A stretch of 64,000 nt of DNA. It comes from Sphingomonas sp. ATCC 31555. GTDB lineage: Bacteria > Pseudomonadota > Alphaproteobacteria > Sphingomonadales > Sphingomonadaceae. The notes under the pieces were generated by a model, which was given only the letters and a program-made list of their open reading frames with translations, did not search any database and was not told where the DNA came from. Positions within the stretch are counted from its first letter, which is position 1. Each line of letters opens with the position of its first letter. This document shows positions 15,455 to 21,772 of this stretch, piece after piece. The position numbers and the translations under genes are program-made. The stretch lies in assembly GCF_000282895.1 (NCBI RefSeq), contig NZ_ALBQ01000007.1, positions 1 to 64,000 on the forward strand, read 5' to 3'.

Positions 15455-15760
15455 GGCCGGTTGATGTCCTTTCAGATTTTAGTTGAATCGTAAGGGATGG
15501 GTTTCTACATGGGGAGCACGCGCGGCCTCCCCCTGGGGAGTGTCCGTTTCCCGCGAGGGAACTAAATGGTCGGGGCCGCCTCAAAAGGGCGGCCCTTGGC
15601 TTATCTGCGGCACTGGCACGCAGCCCGCAAGCTTCAGACATAATGACCTGCTCGCCGGTAGATTGGCATCGAGTCGTCCAGTCGCATGGCAGGGAAGGGC
15701 GGAACGTCGTCGGCCGCCGCTTAGGCAGAGCAATAAATTCGCTGTGAGCGGATTTTATTC
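15455..15760. other. Intergenic region with terminator-like and operator-like dyads
   Basis: No credible gene. A GC-rich hairpin GGGCCGCC / GGCGGCCC with a 7-base A-rich loop lies at 15573-15595 and probably ends the wHTH-PemK transcript. An AT-rich imperfect dyad at about 15731-15760 (AATAAATTCGC ... GCGGATTTTATT) is the best candidate operator/promoter for the retron-like operon. Confidence 0.45.
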
Positions 15761-16010
15761 GTTGACTAGCGAAGTGCGCTAGGGCATCACACTCTCGTTC
15801 AGTTTGAAAGGGGATGTGTCGCCATCAACCGAGGGGGAAACCCCTCCTGGAGAAGAAACCTTCTCTGCTTTGTGGCTCCGTGCGTGCGAGCGAGCGGCGC
15901 CGCGGGCGGCCACCGGACGGCCCGGTGTCCGCCTTGGTGTTCAGGGTTAACGTGCTTCTACCCCACCCTCCAAAGCCTCGGCGGCGCCCCTGCATGGTGT
16001 GGGGGTTGGC
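15761..16010 (+). ncRNA. Candidate retron msr-msd region
   Basis: Consecutive stem-loops directly upstream of the operon: CTAGCG-AAGTG-CGCTAG (15766-15782), GAGGGG-GAAA-CCCCTC (about 15831-15846), GAGAAG-AAAC-CTTCTC (about 15851-15866), and a long GC-rich hairpin GGCGGCCACCGG / CCGGTGTCCGCC with a 5-base loop (15905-15933). A possible closing pair is CCCCAC (15961-15966) with GTGGGG (15999-16004). Short hairpins followed by a long one fit the msr-then-msd layout of retrons. Exact ends and the branching guanosine cannot be fixed from sequence alone. Confidence 0.35.
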
Positions 16011-16023
16011 AGAGGAGGACGCC

Positions 16024-16197
16024 ATGCGAAAGCTTGGTCTGAACGAGAAGCGTGCGCGAACGAAGACGGTGCGACGGCAGCATTGGGCAAAGCGCCTGAT
16101 CCGTCCGTCCACTTTGAAGACGGTGGTGGCCTTGGGGCGAGTGGTGGTGCAACTGCTCCACATCGCCCTCTCCATCATCAAGGTTTTCCGCCAGTAA
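16024..16197 (+). CDS. Small basic protein of the retron-like operon
   Basis: 57 residues: a strongly basic N-terminal two-thirds (MRKLGLNEKRARTKTVRRQH) followed by a hydrophobic/amphipathic stretch (VVALGRVVVQLLHIALSIIK). GAGGAGG lies 7 bases upstream of the ATG, a better site than most genes nearby. No family recognised. It precedes the XRE and reverse transcriptase genes by 35 bases and points the same way, so it may be the effector or a structural component. A cationic helix plus hydrophobic helix is a shape seen in membrane-active toxins, but this is only a suggestion. Confidence 0.55.
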   Translation: MRKLGLNEKRARTKTVRRQHWAKRLIRPSTLKTVVALGRVVVQLLHIALSIIKVFRQ

Positions 16198-16232
16198 TTC
16201 GCACCCTGAATAGCCTCCTGAAAGGAGATGCA

Positions 16233-16538
16233 ATGTTGGGTGAAGCTCTTCGCTTGATCCGAGTCTATCACGACCTCAAGCAGAAGCAGGCGGCTGAGCG
16301 GTTGGAGGTTTCGACGTCGTATCTGTCGGAAATCGAACGCGGCCTGAAGACGCCCACGCTGGACATCATCCAGCGCTATGCCACTGTCTTCGACATGCCT
16401 GTCTCGTCGATCATGTTCTTTTCGGAGAACCTCGATCAGAAGAGCACGCTCGACCAGGCACGGACCTTTGTCGCTGGCAAGGTGGTGAGCCTGCTTCAAT
16501 TCCTCGAGGCTCGGTCCGGTCGGACCCATGCCGAATAA
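16233..16538 (+). CDS. XRE-family helix-turn-helix regulator
   Basis: 101 residues with GAAAGGAG upstream. LGEALRLIRVYHDLKQKQAAERLEVSTSYLSEIERGLKTPTLDIIQRYATVF spans a standard Cro/C1 HTH (residues about 3-60; key segment QAAERLEVSTSYLSEIERG); a short C-terminal helix follows, with no second domain. Its last 11 bases overlap the reverse transcriptase start, so the two are translated together. Likely roles are control of the operon or being the retron-associated effector/regulator; neither can be decided here. Confidence 0.85.
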   Translation: MLGEALRLIRVYHDLKQKQAAERLEVSTSYLSEIERGLKTPTLDIIQRYATVFDMPVSSIMFFSENLDQKSTLDQARTFVAGKVVSLLQFLEARSGRTHAE

Positions 16539-17400
16539 GACGGTCATCCCGCTCAATCAGTCGCAGCTCTATAAGCTCACGAGTCCGCGCCGCCTCGCTG
16601 ACGTGCTCGGCCTTGCAGAAGCTGAGCTGCGGGCAATGGCGACCGGGCCGGATCGGTATCGGCAGTTTGAGATTGAGAAGAAGAGTGGCGGAAAACGTCC
16701 GGTTGAAGATCCGGTCGCGCCGCTCAAGCGTGTACAGGGCCGTATCGCCAAGATGCTGGCGCGGATCGAGCCGCCATCTTTTCTGTTCTGCCCGGTGAAG
16801 GGACGATGCTACGTCAGCAATGCCGCGCGCCATCGCGGCAACCGCGTCGTTCACTGCCTCGACATCAAGAAGTTCTTCCCCAACACGCCCCGTGTGCGGG
16901 TGATCGCGTTCTTCCAAAGCATCATGGGATGCCGCGCCGACGTTGCCGGCATTCTTGGTGATCTTTGCACGTTCGAGGGTCATTTGCCGACGGGCAGTCC
17001 CCTCAGCCCGATCCTGGCATATTATAGCTATCACGATATGTGGGCCGAGATCGCGGCGTTCTGCACGGCCAAGGGCTACACGCTGACGGTCTATGTCGAT
17101 GACGTGACAATTTCCGGCGCGAAAGTGCCCGTAGCAGATGTTTGGCATGTGCGGCGCATGATCCACCGGACAGGGCTGCGCTATCACAAGCTCAAGCACT
17201 ATGTGGATCGGCCAGCGGAGATCACGGGTGTCGTCGTTCGCGACGGGAAGGTCGTCGTGCCCAATCGCCAGCGCCTGAAGCACCGTAAGACGAGGTTGGC
17301 CCTCCAGCAGCCCGGCAGCGGCGATCAACGCCTGAAGGGCCGTCTGAGCGGCTTGGCGGGTCAAATGCGCCAGATAGATAGCATGAACGAACCAGGTTGA
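16528..17400 (+). CDS. Retron-type reverse transcriptase
   Basis: 290 residues. Reverse transcriptase motifs are in order: LDIKKFF (111-117, first catalytic Asp), LPTGSPLSP (153-161), the active site YVDD (189-192) and KLKHYVD (about 221-227). NAARH at 98-102 matches the retron-specific NAxxH motif, and ITG at 232-234 occupies the place of the VTG motif of retron region Y, which binds the msr. There is no maturase or endonuclease domain, so it is not a group II intron RT. Expected activity: synthesis of an RNA-linked msDNA from its own non-coding RNA. The operon is small protein, XRE, RT; retrons with this content are anti-phage systems where tested. Confidence 0.85.
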   Translation: MPNKTVIPLNQSQLYKLTSPRRLADVLGLAEAELRAMATGPDRYRQFEIEKKSGGKRPVEDPVAPLKRVQGRIAKMLARIEPPSFLFCPVKGRCYVSNAARHRGNRVVHCLDIKKFFPNTPRVRVIAFFQSIMGCRADVAGILGDLCTFEGHLPTGSPLSPILAYYSYHDMWAEIAAFCTAKGYTLTVYVDDVTISGAKVPVADVWHVRRMIHRTGLRYHKLKHYVDRPAEITGVVVRDGKVVVPNRQRLKHRKTRLALQQPGSGDQRLKGRLSGLAGQMRQIDSMNEPG

Positions 17401-17421
17401 TTGATGCCGGTTGCTGTGACC

Positions 17422-17679
17422 TTAGCAGGGTTTGCGGCTGACGATCGATCCCGCCTCAACACGCGCATACCCATATTCACGCTGATATTCGCGCGCGGCG
17501 GTCTCTACGTCGGTGCGCGAGGGGCCACCGGGAACGAAGCAGTTGATGTGGCGCTTGCCGCCATCTTGAGCATCGACGACCGGCTTTGACCACGGGTTGT
17601 CGTCCACCATCGGCCCCTCGACCGAAAAGACGCGCCTGTCGTGATCGGCAACAATAAGAACGAAAGGCTCTATCGGCAT
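17422..17679 (-). CDS. Conserved hypothetical protein
   Basis: 85 residues from ATG 17679 (MPIEPFVLIVADHDRRVFSV); an alternative ATG at 17763 would read through the palindrome. Sequence such as PMVDDNPWSKPVVDAQDGGKRHINCFVPGG is rich in turns with a strand-like start and ends in an AAREYQREYGYARV helix. No family recognised; the composition looks like a real cytosolic protein. It is convergent with the reverse transcriptase gene and has a palindrome copy about 50 bases upstream. Confidence 0.55.
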   Translation of the reverse strand: MPIEPFVLIVADHDRRVFSVEGPMVDDNPWSKPVVDAQDGGKRHINCFVPGGPSRTDVETAAREYQREYGYARVEAGSIVSRKPC

Positions 17680-17727
17680 CACACCCTCGCAAAAGTCATC
17701 GCGACGCCATGTAGGTCTCGCGATAGG

Positions 17728-17747
17728 GGTGTGCCACGTGGCACACC
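17728..17747. repeat. CACGTG-centred 20-bp palindrome, copy 2
   Basis: Identical 20 bases to copy 1. It lies between the stop of the membrane-protein gene at 17754 and the start of the gene ending at 17422, about 50 bases upstream of the latter, where it could act as an operator. Confidence 0.9.
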
Positions 17748-17753
17748 TCGTGT

Positions 17754-18083
17754 TCATAGCCATTGCCCGTCGAGAGCGGCAGCATATTCGGCAGCAAGGG
17801 TAGCGGTCCCGGCGATCGTCGCGACGAGTGCAAACAGCACGAGCCGCGCAGGGATGCCAAGGCGCGGTCCGTCTTCCTTGGTGAAGACCACGGCGCTGCC
17901 GACCGCAGCAACCAAGATCAGCGCCGGACCCAGCTCGTATAGGACAAGGCCAGGAAGCCGATTGGGCAGGAGATAGGGGAAATTACGGATCAGGCGGCCG
18001 ATCAGGACCGCGCCGGTAACAAGTGTGAGGGCCATCCCCCAGCGGCCGATCAATGCCGCTCTTGGCGATCCGCGTTCAAGCAT
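17754..18083 (-). CDS. Small integral membrane protein, unknown
   Basis: 109 residues, three to four hydrophobic segments (ALTLVTGAVLIGRLI, GLVLYELGPALILVAAVGSAVVF, LVLFALVATIAGTATLAAEYA). No motif recognised. It lies 8 bases downstream of the thermonuclease gene on the same strand, so it is probably in one transcript with it and the primase gene. Confidence 0.55.
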   Translation of the reverse strand: MLERGSPRAALIGRWGMALTLVTGAVLIGRLIRNFPYLLPNRLPGLVLYELGPALILVAAVGSAVVFTKEDGPRLGIPARLVLFALVATIAGTATLAAEYAAALDGQWL

Positions 18084-18091
18084 TGTGCAGC

Positions 18092-18691
18092 CTATTTCTT
18101 GATCGTCCCTGTGCTACATCCCTGCGGCACCTGCGCCCTGCGAACAGCAAGCTGACGCATTCCCTCATAGTCCACGCCCCATAATCCTGCCCGCTGCGCT
18201 GCCGCCTTCTGCATCAGCTCGACATAGGCTCCACCGGAGAAAATGCGGTAGTCGACGGCATAGCCTTGGGCGACCATCGTTGCCCCCACGCTCGCCTTAT
18301 TGGCGGGAAAACGACACGCCAGATTCAACCGCCCGTAGCTTTTCGGATCGGTGCGGCACTGCTTCTCCCGCCGCAGCGCATAGTCAAACATAGACACCGA
18401 GCAGTCCATTCCGCCGTCCCGGAGCGCCAGCCCGCGCAACGCCTCGCTGGAGATGGCCTTTAGCTGTGGCAGATCATCATCGGGCGCATCGATGCCGACG
18501 ACGCGAACCCGTCCATTGGGAAAATCAATCGTATCCCCATCGATGATCCCGGGACTTGGCGAAGACAATCTTGTTTTCGAGACTTCGACGAGCGACTGCT
18601 TGTTCTGCGAGATTGCATAGGTTGCCACGATCAGGAACGTCGCCCCCATCGTCCATCGTTGGAACCGCGTCGCTCCAGGAAACAATTTCAT
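18092..18691 (-). CDS. Membrane-anchored thermonuclease-like (SNase) protein
   Basis: 199 residues. An N-terminal hydrophobic helix (WTMGATFLIVATYAI) acts as anchor or signal. IIDGDTIDFPNGRVRVVGIDAPD is the OB-fold start of staphylococcal-nuclease-like domains, including the Asp ligands; YGRLNLACRF and GATMVAQGYAVDYR follow, then AAAQRAGLWG. Six Cys suggest disulfides and a periplasmic location. Related plasmid proteins (ParB/NucM-type nucleases) process DNA during transfer. It overlaps the upstream primase gene by 4 bases. Confidence 0.8.
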   Translation of the reverse strand: MKLFPGATRFQRWTMGATFLIVATYAISQNKQSLVEVSKTRLSSPSPGIIDGDTIDFPNGRVRVVGIDAPDDDLPQLKAISSEALRGLALRDGGMDCSVSMFDYALRREKQCRTDPKSYGRLNLACRFPANKASVGATMVAQGYAVDYRIFSGGAYVELMQKAAAQRAGLWGVDYEGMRQLAVRRAQVPQGCSTGTIKK

Positions 18692-19572
18692 AGCGAACGG
18701 ATCTCGCGCAGCAGATCGTTCCAGTCGCCAGCATGGGGCGGTGGCTTGACGACGAGCTGGCGGCCGTTGGCCGCCAGATGCGGAGTGGCGCGCTCGATCG
18801 CGCGCGCTGCCTCGGCCCCATGCTGGCTATAGATGACGACGGTGTGCACGCTCTCCGGGATCGCAACAGCCTGATACCGTTCGATCCCGAGAACGGGCCA
18901 TACAAAGCGGCCTGGCTCCAGCAGGTTCATCACGCTGGCGGCGTCCTCGACGCCTTCGGCGAGCCGCAAGATGCCGTCGAGCGGTACGCCACCCCAACGC
19001 ACCGCGCCGACGCCGGGATTACCAAGCATTCGCTTGGGTTCGTCCATATCGGCTTTCCAGCGGCCATCAGGGCGCAGGAATGTGCGATGGATCGCGACGA
19101 CGCCGGCGTCCTCCTCGATAGGGACAATAAGGGCAGGCGCAAAAGCCTTGGCGGCACCAGCACCGCATTGGCAGCGAGGGTCGAAACGAGCGTTGATCCC
19201 ATCAGGAACGATCGACCGCCCCTCGCGCAGGTAGCGATCGGCCAGTGTGCCAGCGAAGGGTTCGGCGTGACGCCAGACCGCGAGCGCGAGCTTGTTGAGG
19301 TCCGTCTTGCTGTCCTGACGCTGCCCTGGGTCGTGATTGGCGGGCGCGAGGATCTTGCCTGTCCGTAACGCCGACATGATCGCGTCGGCCGTGCAACCGG
19401 CAAAACAATGGAAGAGAACGGCACGCTCGCCAACACGTATCGACAGGCTGGCCTTCCCATCTGCGTGCGCCGGGCACCGGCACATGGCGAAATCACCTTG
19501 CCACTTTCCGCCGAGTTGACGGACGATGCGGTCCGCCTGCTCCTCGATCGAAGCTGACTCACGTCGCGCCAT
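18688..19572 (-). CDS. Toprim-domain primase-like protein
   Basis: 294 residues. The N-terminal CHC2-like zinc finger reads CRCPAHADGKASLSI and then FHCFAGC (about residues 31-60). The C-terminal Toprim region has LAEGVEDAASVMNLL with the catalytic Glu, VVIYSQHG where DxD usually lies, and PPPHAGDWNDLLRE. Proteins of this size and order are plasmid-borne primases that prime complementary-strand synthesis on transferred DNA. The Toprim DxD is not intact (SQHG), so activity is uncertain. First gene of a minus-strand group with the thermonuclease and the small membrane protein. Confidence 0.75.
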   Translation of the reverse strand: MARRESASIEEQADRIVRQLGGKWQGDFAMCRCPAHADGKASLSIRVGERAVLFHCFAGCTADAIMSALRTGKILAPANHDPGQRQDSKTDLNKLALAVWRHAEPFAGTLADRYLREGRSIVPDGINARFDPRCQCGAGAAKAFAPALIVPIEEDAGVVAIHRTFLRPDGRWKADMDEPKRMLGNPGVGAVRWGGVPLDGILRLAEGVEDAASVMNLLEPGRFVWPVLGIERYQAVAIPESVHTVVIYSQHGAEAARAIERATPHLAANGRQLVVKPPPHAGDWNDLLREIRSL

Positions 19573-19666
19573 CTATGGACACCTCCGTTACAGGACGCAT
19601 AGTTGGTAGAGCGCGGGGGCAATGCGCGCCAGCGAAAACCAGTCAAATCGCTTTAGCAGGGTGGCA

Positions 19667-19954
19667 ATGGAATTAGAACTCATACTGGAACGCGAGCTGA
19701 CGACGCAACGCCCTCCAGGCGGGACGATGACTGACGTTCACGTCTGTCAGCACGAGTCTGGCAAGTGGCATATCAATGTCCGCGTGAGCTGGCGCGGCAC
19801 CGCACTCTATCACGTCGGCCTCTATGATAAGAAACGTATCCGATTGTATAAAAAGGCTTCTTCGGCCATCCGACATATAGTGTTGGGGTATGGCTATGAA
19901 GGCGTGATTCACGTCCACCCGTTCGCGGGATTACAGGACGCAACTACATTCTGA
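19667..19954 (+). CDS. Conserved hypothetical protein
   Basis: 95 residues from the ATG preceded by AGGGTGG. MELELILERELTTQRPPGG is followed by a compact domain VSWRGTALYHVGLYDKKRIRLYKKASSAIRHIVLGYGY with alternating aromatic/basic residues, suggesting a nucleic-acid-binding beta sheet plus helix. GC content is lower than in the flanking genes. No family recognised. It is divergent from the primase gene. Confidence 0.5.
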   Translation: MELELILERELTTQRPPGGTMTDVHVCQHESGKWHINVRVSWRGTALYHVGLYDKKRIRLYKKASSAIRHIVLGYGYEGVIHVHPFAGLQDATTF

Positions 19955-20315
19955 GCCAAATCGGACCAATCTGCGAACCGTTCTCAAAGAGGGATGAAGC
20001 GAGCAACCGGGGCATTTTCGGACTAGCCCCCGCTCCAATAGCGATTTAGCCTTGTTCACCAGTGGAGTGAAAACATGGCTTATCGCTTGTTTACATCGCT
20101 CGCGGCTGCCGCCTCATGACGGCTTCGTTCGCCTCCGGTCCGGTTCGCGTCACCAGCACGCCGAACTGCAGGAACCTCCCGCGCGGCAGCCAACCGGGTC
20201 GGCTCAACTTCGCTCTTCATGCCGCCTATGGGGGGCGGGGAGCGGCACCCAAATCCCATTTGGAAAGTACGGCGCAGCCGGGCAGTCCCCTTGGGTCAAA
20301 GACATTGGAGCGGTA
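19955..20315 (+). promoter_or_regulatory. Leader region of the T4SS operon with short coupled ORFs
   Basis: About 360 bases without a recognised gene. A GGGGC/GCCCC dyad lies near 20009-20034. A 14-codon ORF (ATG 20075, preceded by GGAGTG) encodes MAYRLFTSLAAAAS and ends in ATGA at 20116-20119; the second ATG opens a 66-codon ORF that ends TAATG at 20314-20318, overlapping the virB1 start. The chain of stop/start overlaps suggests translational coupling into virB1, but the 66-residue product looks low in information. Confidence 0.4.
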
Positions 20316-21002
20316 ATGACGCTCCCCGCCGCGGTCATCATGGGTCTGGCAGCGCAATGCGCGCCGAGTGTGGCTCCAGCAACGATCGCGGCGATCGTTC
20401 AAACGGAAAGCCAAGGCTTCGAATGGGCGATCAACGTCAACGGTCTCGGTCGCAAGATCGTCCCGACAAGCCGTGAGCAGGCGGTGGCGCTCGCTCGTCA
20501 CTATATCGGCAAGGGTCACTCGGTTGATCTCGGCCTTGGCCAGATCAACTCCCGCAACATGAAGGCCCTGGGTCTGACCTGGGACAATGTGTTCGATCCT
20601 TGCACGAACATCGCCGCTGCCGGAGCGGTTCTCTCGGGCAACTATCACAGCGTGCGCGCCGGACTTCACCCGCAGCGCGCGCTCCGCATCGCTTTATCGA
20701 TGTACAATACGGGATCGCAGTCGCGTGGCTTTTCGAACGGCTATGTCGGGCGGGTAGTCGGCAATGCCGGCGTCTCGGACGGCATCCAGCCCGCCGCCGT
20801 TCGCATCGGTGAACCGATGCCCGCCACCGATACTAGCGCAGGGTCGAGCGCGGCTGCGCAGCTCGCCGCGCTGGTCGAGGAAAACACGTCCCCAGCAGGG
20901 CCGCCAAAGGCAATGCCCGCACCACCGCCGCCATCGTGGGACGTGTTCGCGAGGGCGGAATATGAGCGAGCACGGCTCGCCGAAGAAGGAGAAAACCGAT
21001 GA
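20316..21002 (+). CDS. virB1: VirB1-like lytic transglycosylase
   Basis: 228 residues. LAAQCAPSVAPATIAAIVQTESQG holds the catalytic Glu (in QTESQG) of the SLT fold; DLGLGQINSRNMKALGLTWDNVFDPCTNI and ALSMYNTGS are the remaining conserved blocks. It cuts peptidoglycan so that the secretion channel can be assembled. A proline/alanine-rich C-terminal tail (about residues 170-215) follows the domain. The start is the ATG after TTGGAGCGGTA; the frame is open upstream but without a ribosome-binding site. First gene of the transfer operon, overlapping virB2 by 4 bases. Confidence 0.9.
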   Translation: MTLPAAVIMGLAAQCAPSVAPATIAAIVQTESQGFEWAINVNGLGRKIVPTSREQAVALARHYIGKGHSVDLGLGQINSRNMKALGLTWDNVFDPCTNIAAAGAVLSGNYHSVRAGLHPQRALRIALSMYNTGSQSRGFSNGYVGRVVGNAGVSDGIQPAAVRIGEPMPATDTSAGSSAAAQLAALVEENTSPAGPPKAMPAPPPPSWDVFARAEYERARLAEEGENR

Positions 21003-21364
21003 ATCTCGCATCTTTCGGTGGGCCGGCGCTTGCCCTTCGAACCCACGTCACCAAGCGGGTTGAGGCGATGACCCCGCGCCAGCGAAAAGCGTCGCGGGCG
21101 CTCTCAATGGCAAGCCTGGTGGCGCTGACATCGCTCGTCACAGCCGAACCAGCGTTCGCACAGACCAATTTGGAGAGCTTCGGCAATGCGGTCCTCGGTC
21201 TGCTGAGCAACGGGCTCCTGCGCATCGTTGCGATCCTTGCGCTGATTGCGGCGGGCTTCGGGTGGCTGACAGGTCGCGTCAACACAGGCGCGCTCGTCAC
21301 GGTCATCATCGGTATCGCGATCATCTTCTCGGCGCCGTGGATCGTCGATCAGCTTCAGGGCTGA
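20999..21364 (+). CDS. virB2: VirB2/TrbC major pilin
   Basis: 121 residues. A long signal region ends in EPAFAQ, a normal leader-peptidase site, leaving a mature pilin of about 67 residues with two hydrophobic helices (LLRIVAILALIAAGFGWLTG and ALVTVIIGIAIIFSAPWIV) separated by a short polar RVNTG turn. This is the standard layout for conjugative pilins. It forms the extracellular pilus of the T4SS. Confidence 0.9.
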   Translation: MNLASFGGPALALRTHVTKRVEAMTPRQRKASRALSMASLVALTSLVTAEPAFAQTNLESFGNAVLGLLSNGLLRIVAILALIAAGFGWLTGRVNTGALVTVIIGIAIIFSAPWIVDQLQG

Positions 21365-21448
21365 TCCGTATGTGGGCGGGGTGCGAACAGCGCCTCGTCC
21401 ACACCCGTTTCGTGTGGAGTGCGTAGCGTGGAGGAAGAACGGGAAGTA

Positions 21449-21772
21449 ATGGCGCGCAACACGCTGTTCCTGGCGGTGACGCGCCCTGCGTTGTTTGCGG
21501 GCATCCCGATCGAGGCGGCCGTGGTGATCCTGCTGACCTCGGTCATTACGCTGATCGGGACGACAAACCCCGTTTACGGCCTTGTCGTCGCAGCGGTGAT
21601 GTTCGGCATTTCGCGCCTCGTGGTGCGCCACGACGTCAACGCCTTCCGCCTCATCTTTCTCTGGGGCCGCACCAAAGCGGCCAATCGTAACCGCGTCTTC
21701 TGGGGCGGGTCGAGTTACACGCCGCTTCCCCTGAAAGGCATCAAGCGAAAGGGGTTTGGCCGCAATGGCTAG
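21449..21772 (+). CDS. virB3: VirB3 inner-membrane protein
   Basis: 107 residues from the ATG with GGGAAG upstream; a GTG at 21428 directly after GGAG is an alternative adding seven residues. VTRPALFAGIPIEAAVVILL and the second helix (VYGLVVAAVMFGISRLVV) followed by a cytosolic tail match VirB3/TrbD, which associates with the VirB4 ATPase. The tail ends inside the virB4 start region (8-base overlap). Confidence 0.85.
   Translation: MARNTLFLAVTRPALFAGIPIEAAVVILLTSVITLIGTTNPVYGLVVAAVMFGISRLVVRHDVNAFRLIFLWGRTKAANRNRVFWGGSSYTPLPLKGIKRKGFGRNG

Noticed and set aside
15483..15782. 99-codon ORF between pemK and the retron operon
   Set aside because: Low-complexity, no ribosome-binding site, and it runs through the likely promoter/terminator hairpins.
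16528..17400. Considered as a group II intron or DGR reverse transcriptase
   Set aside because: No maturase or endonuclease domain, no variable/template repeat pair, and retron-type NAxxH and ITG motifs are present.
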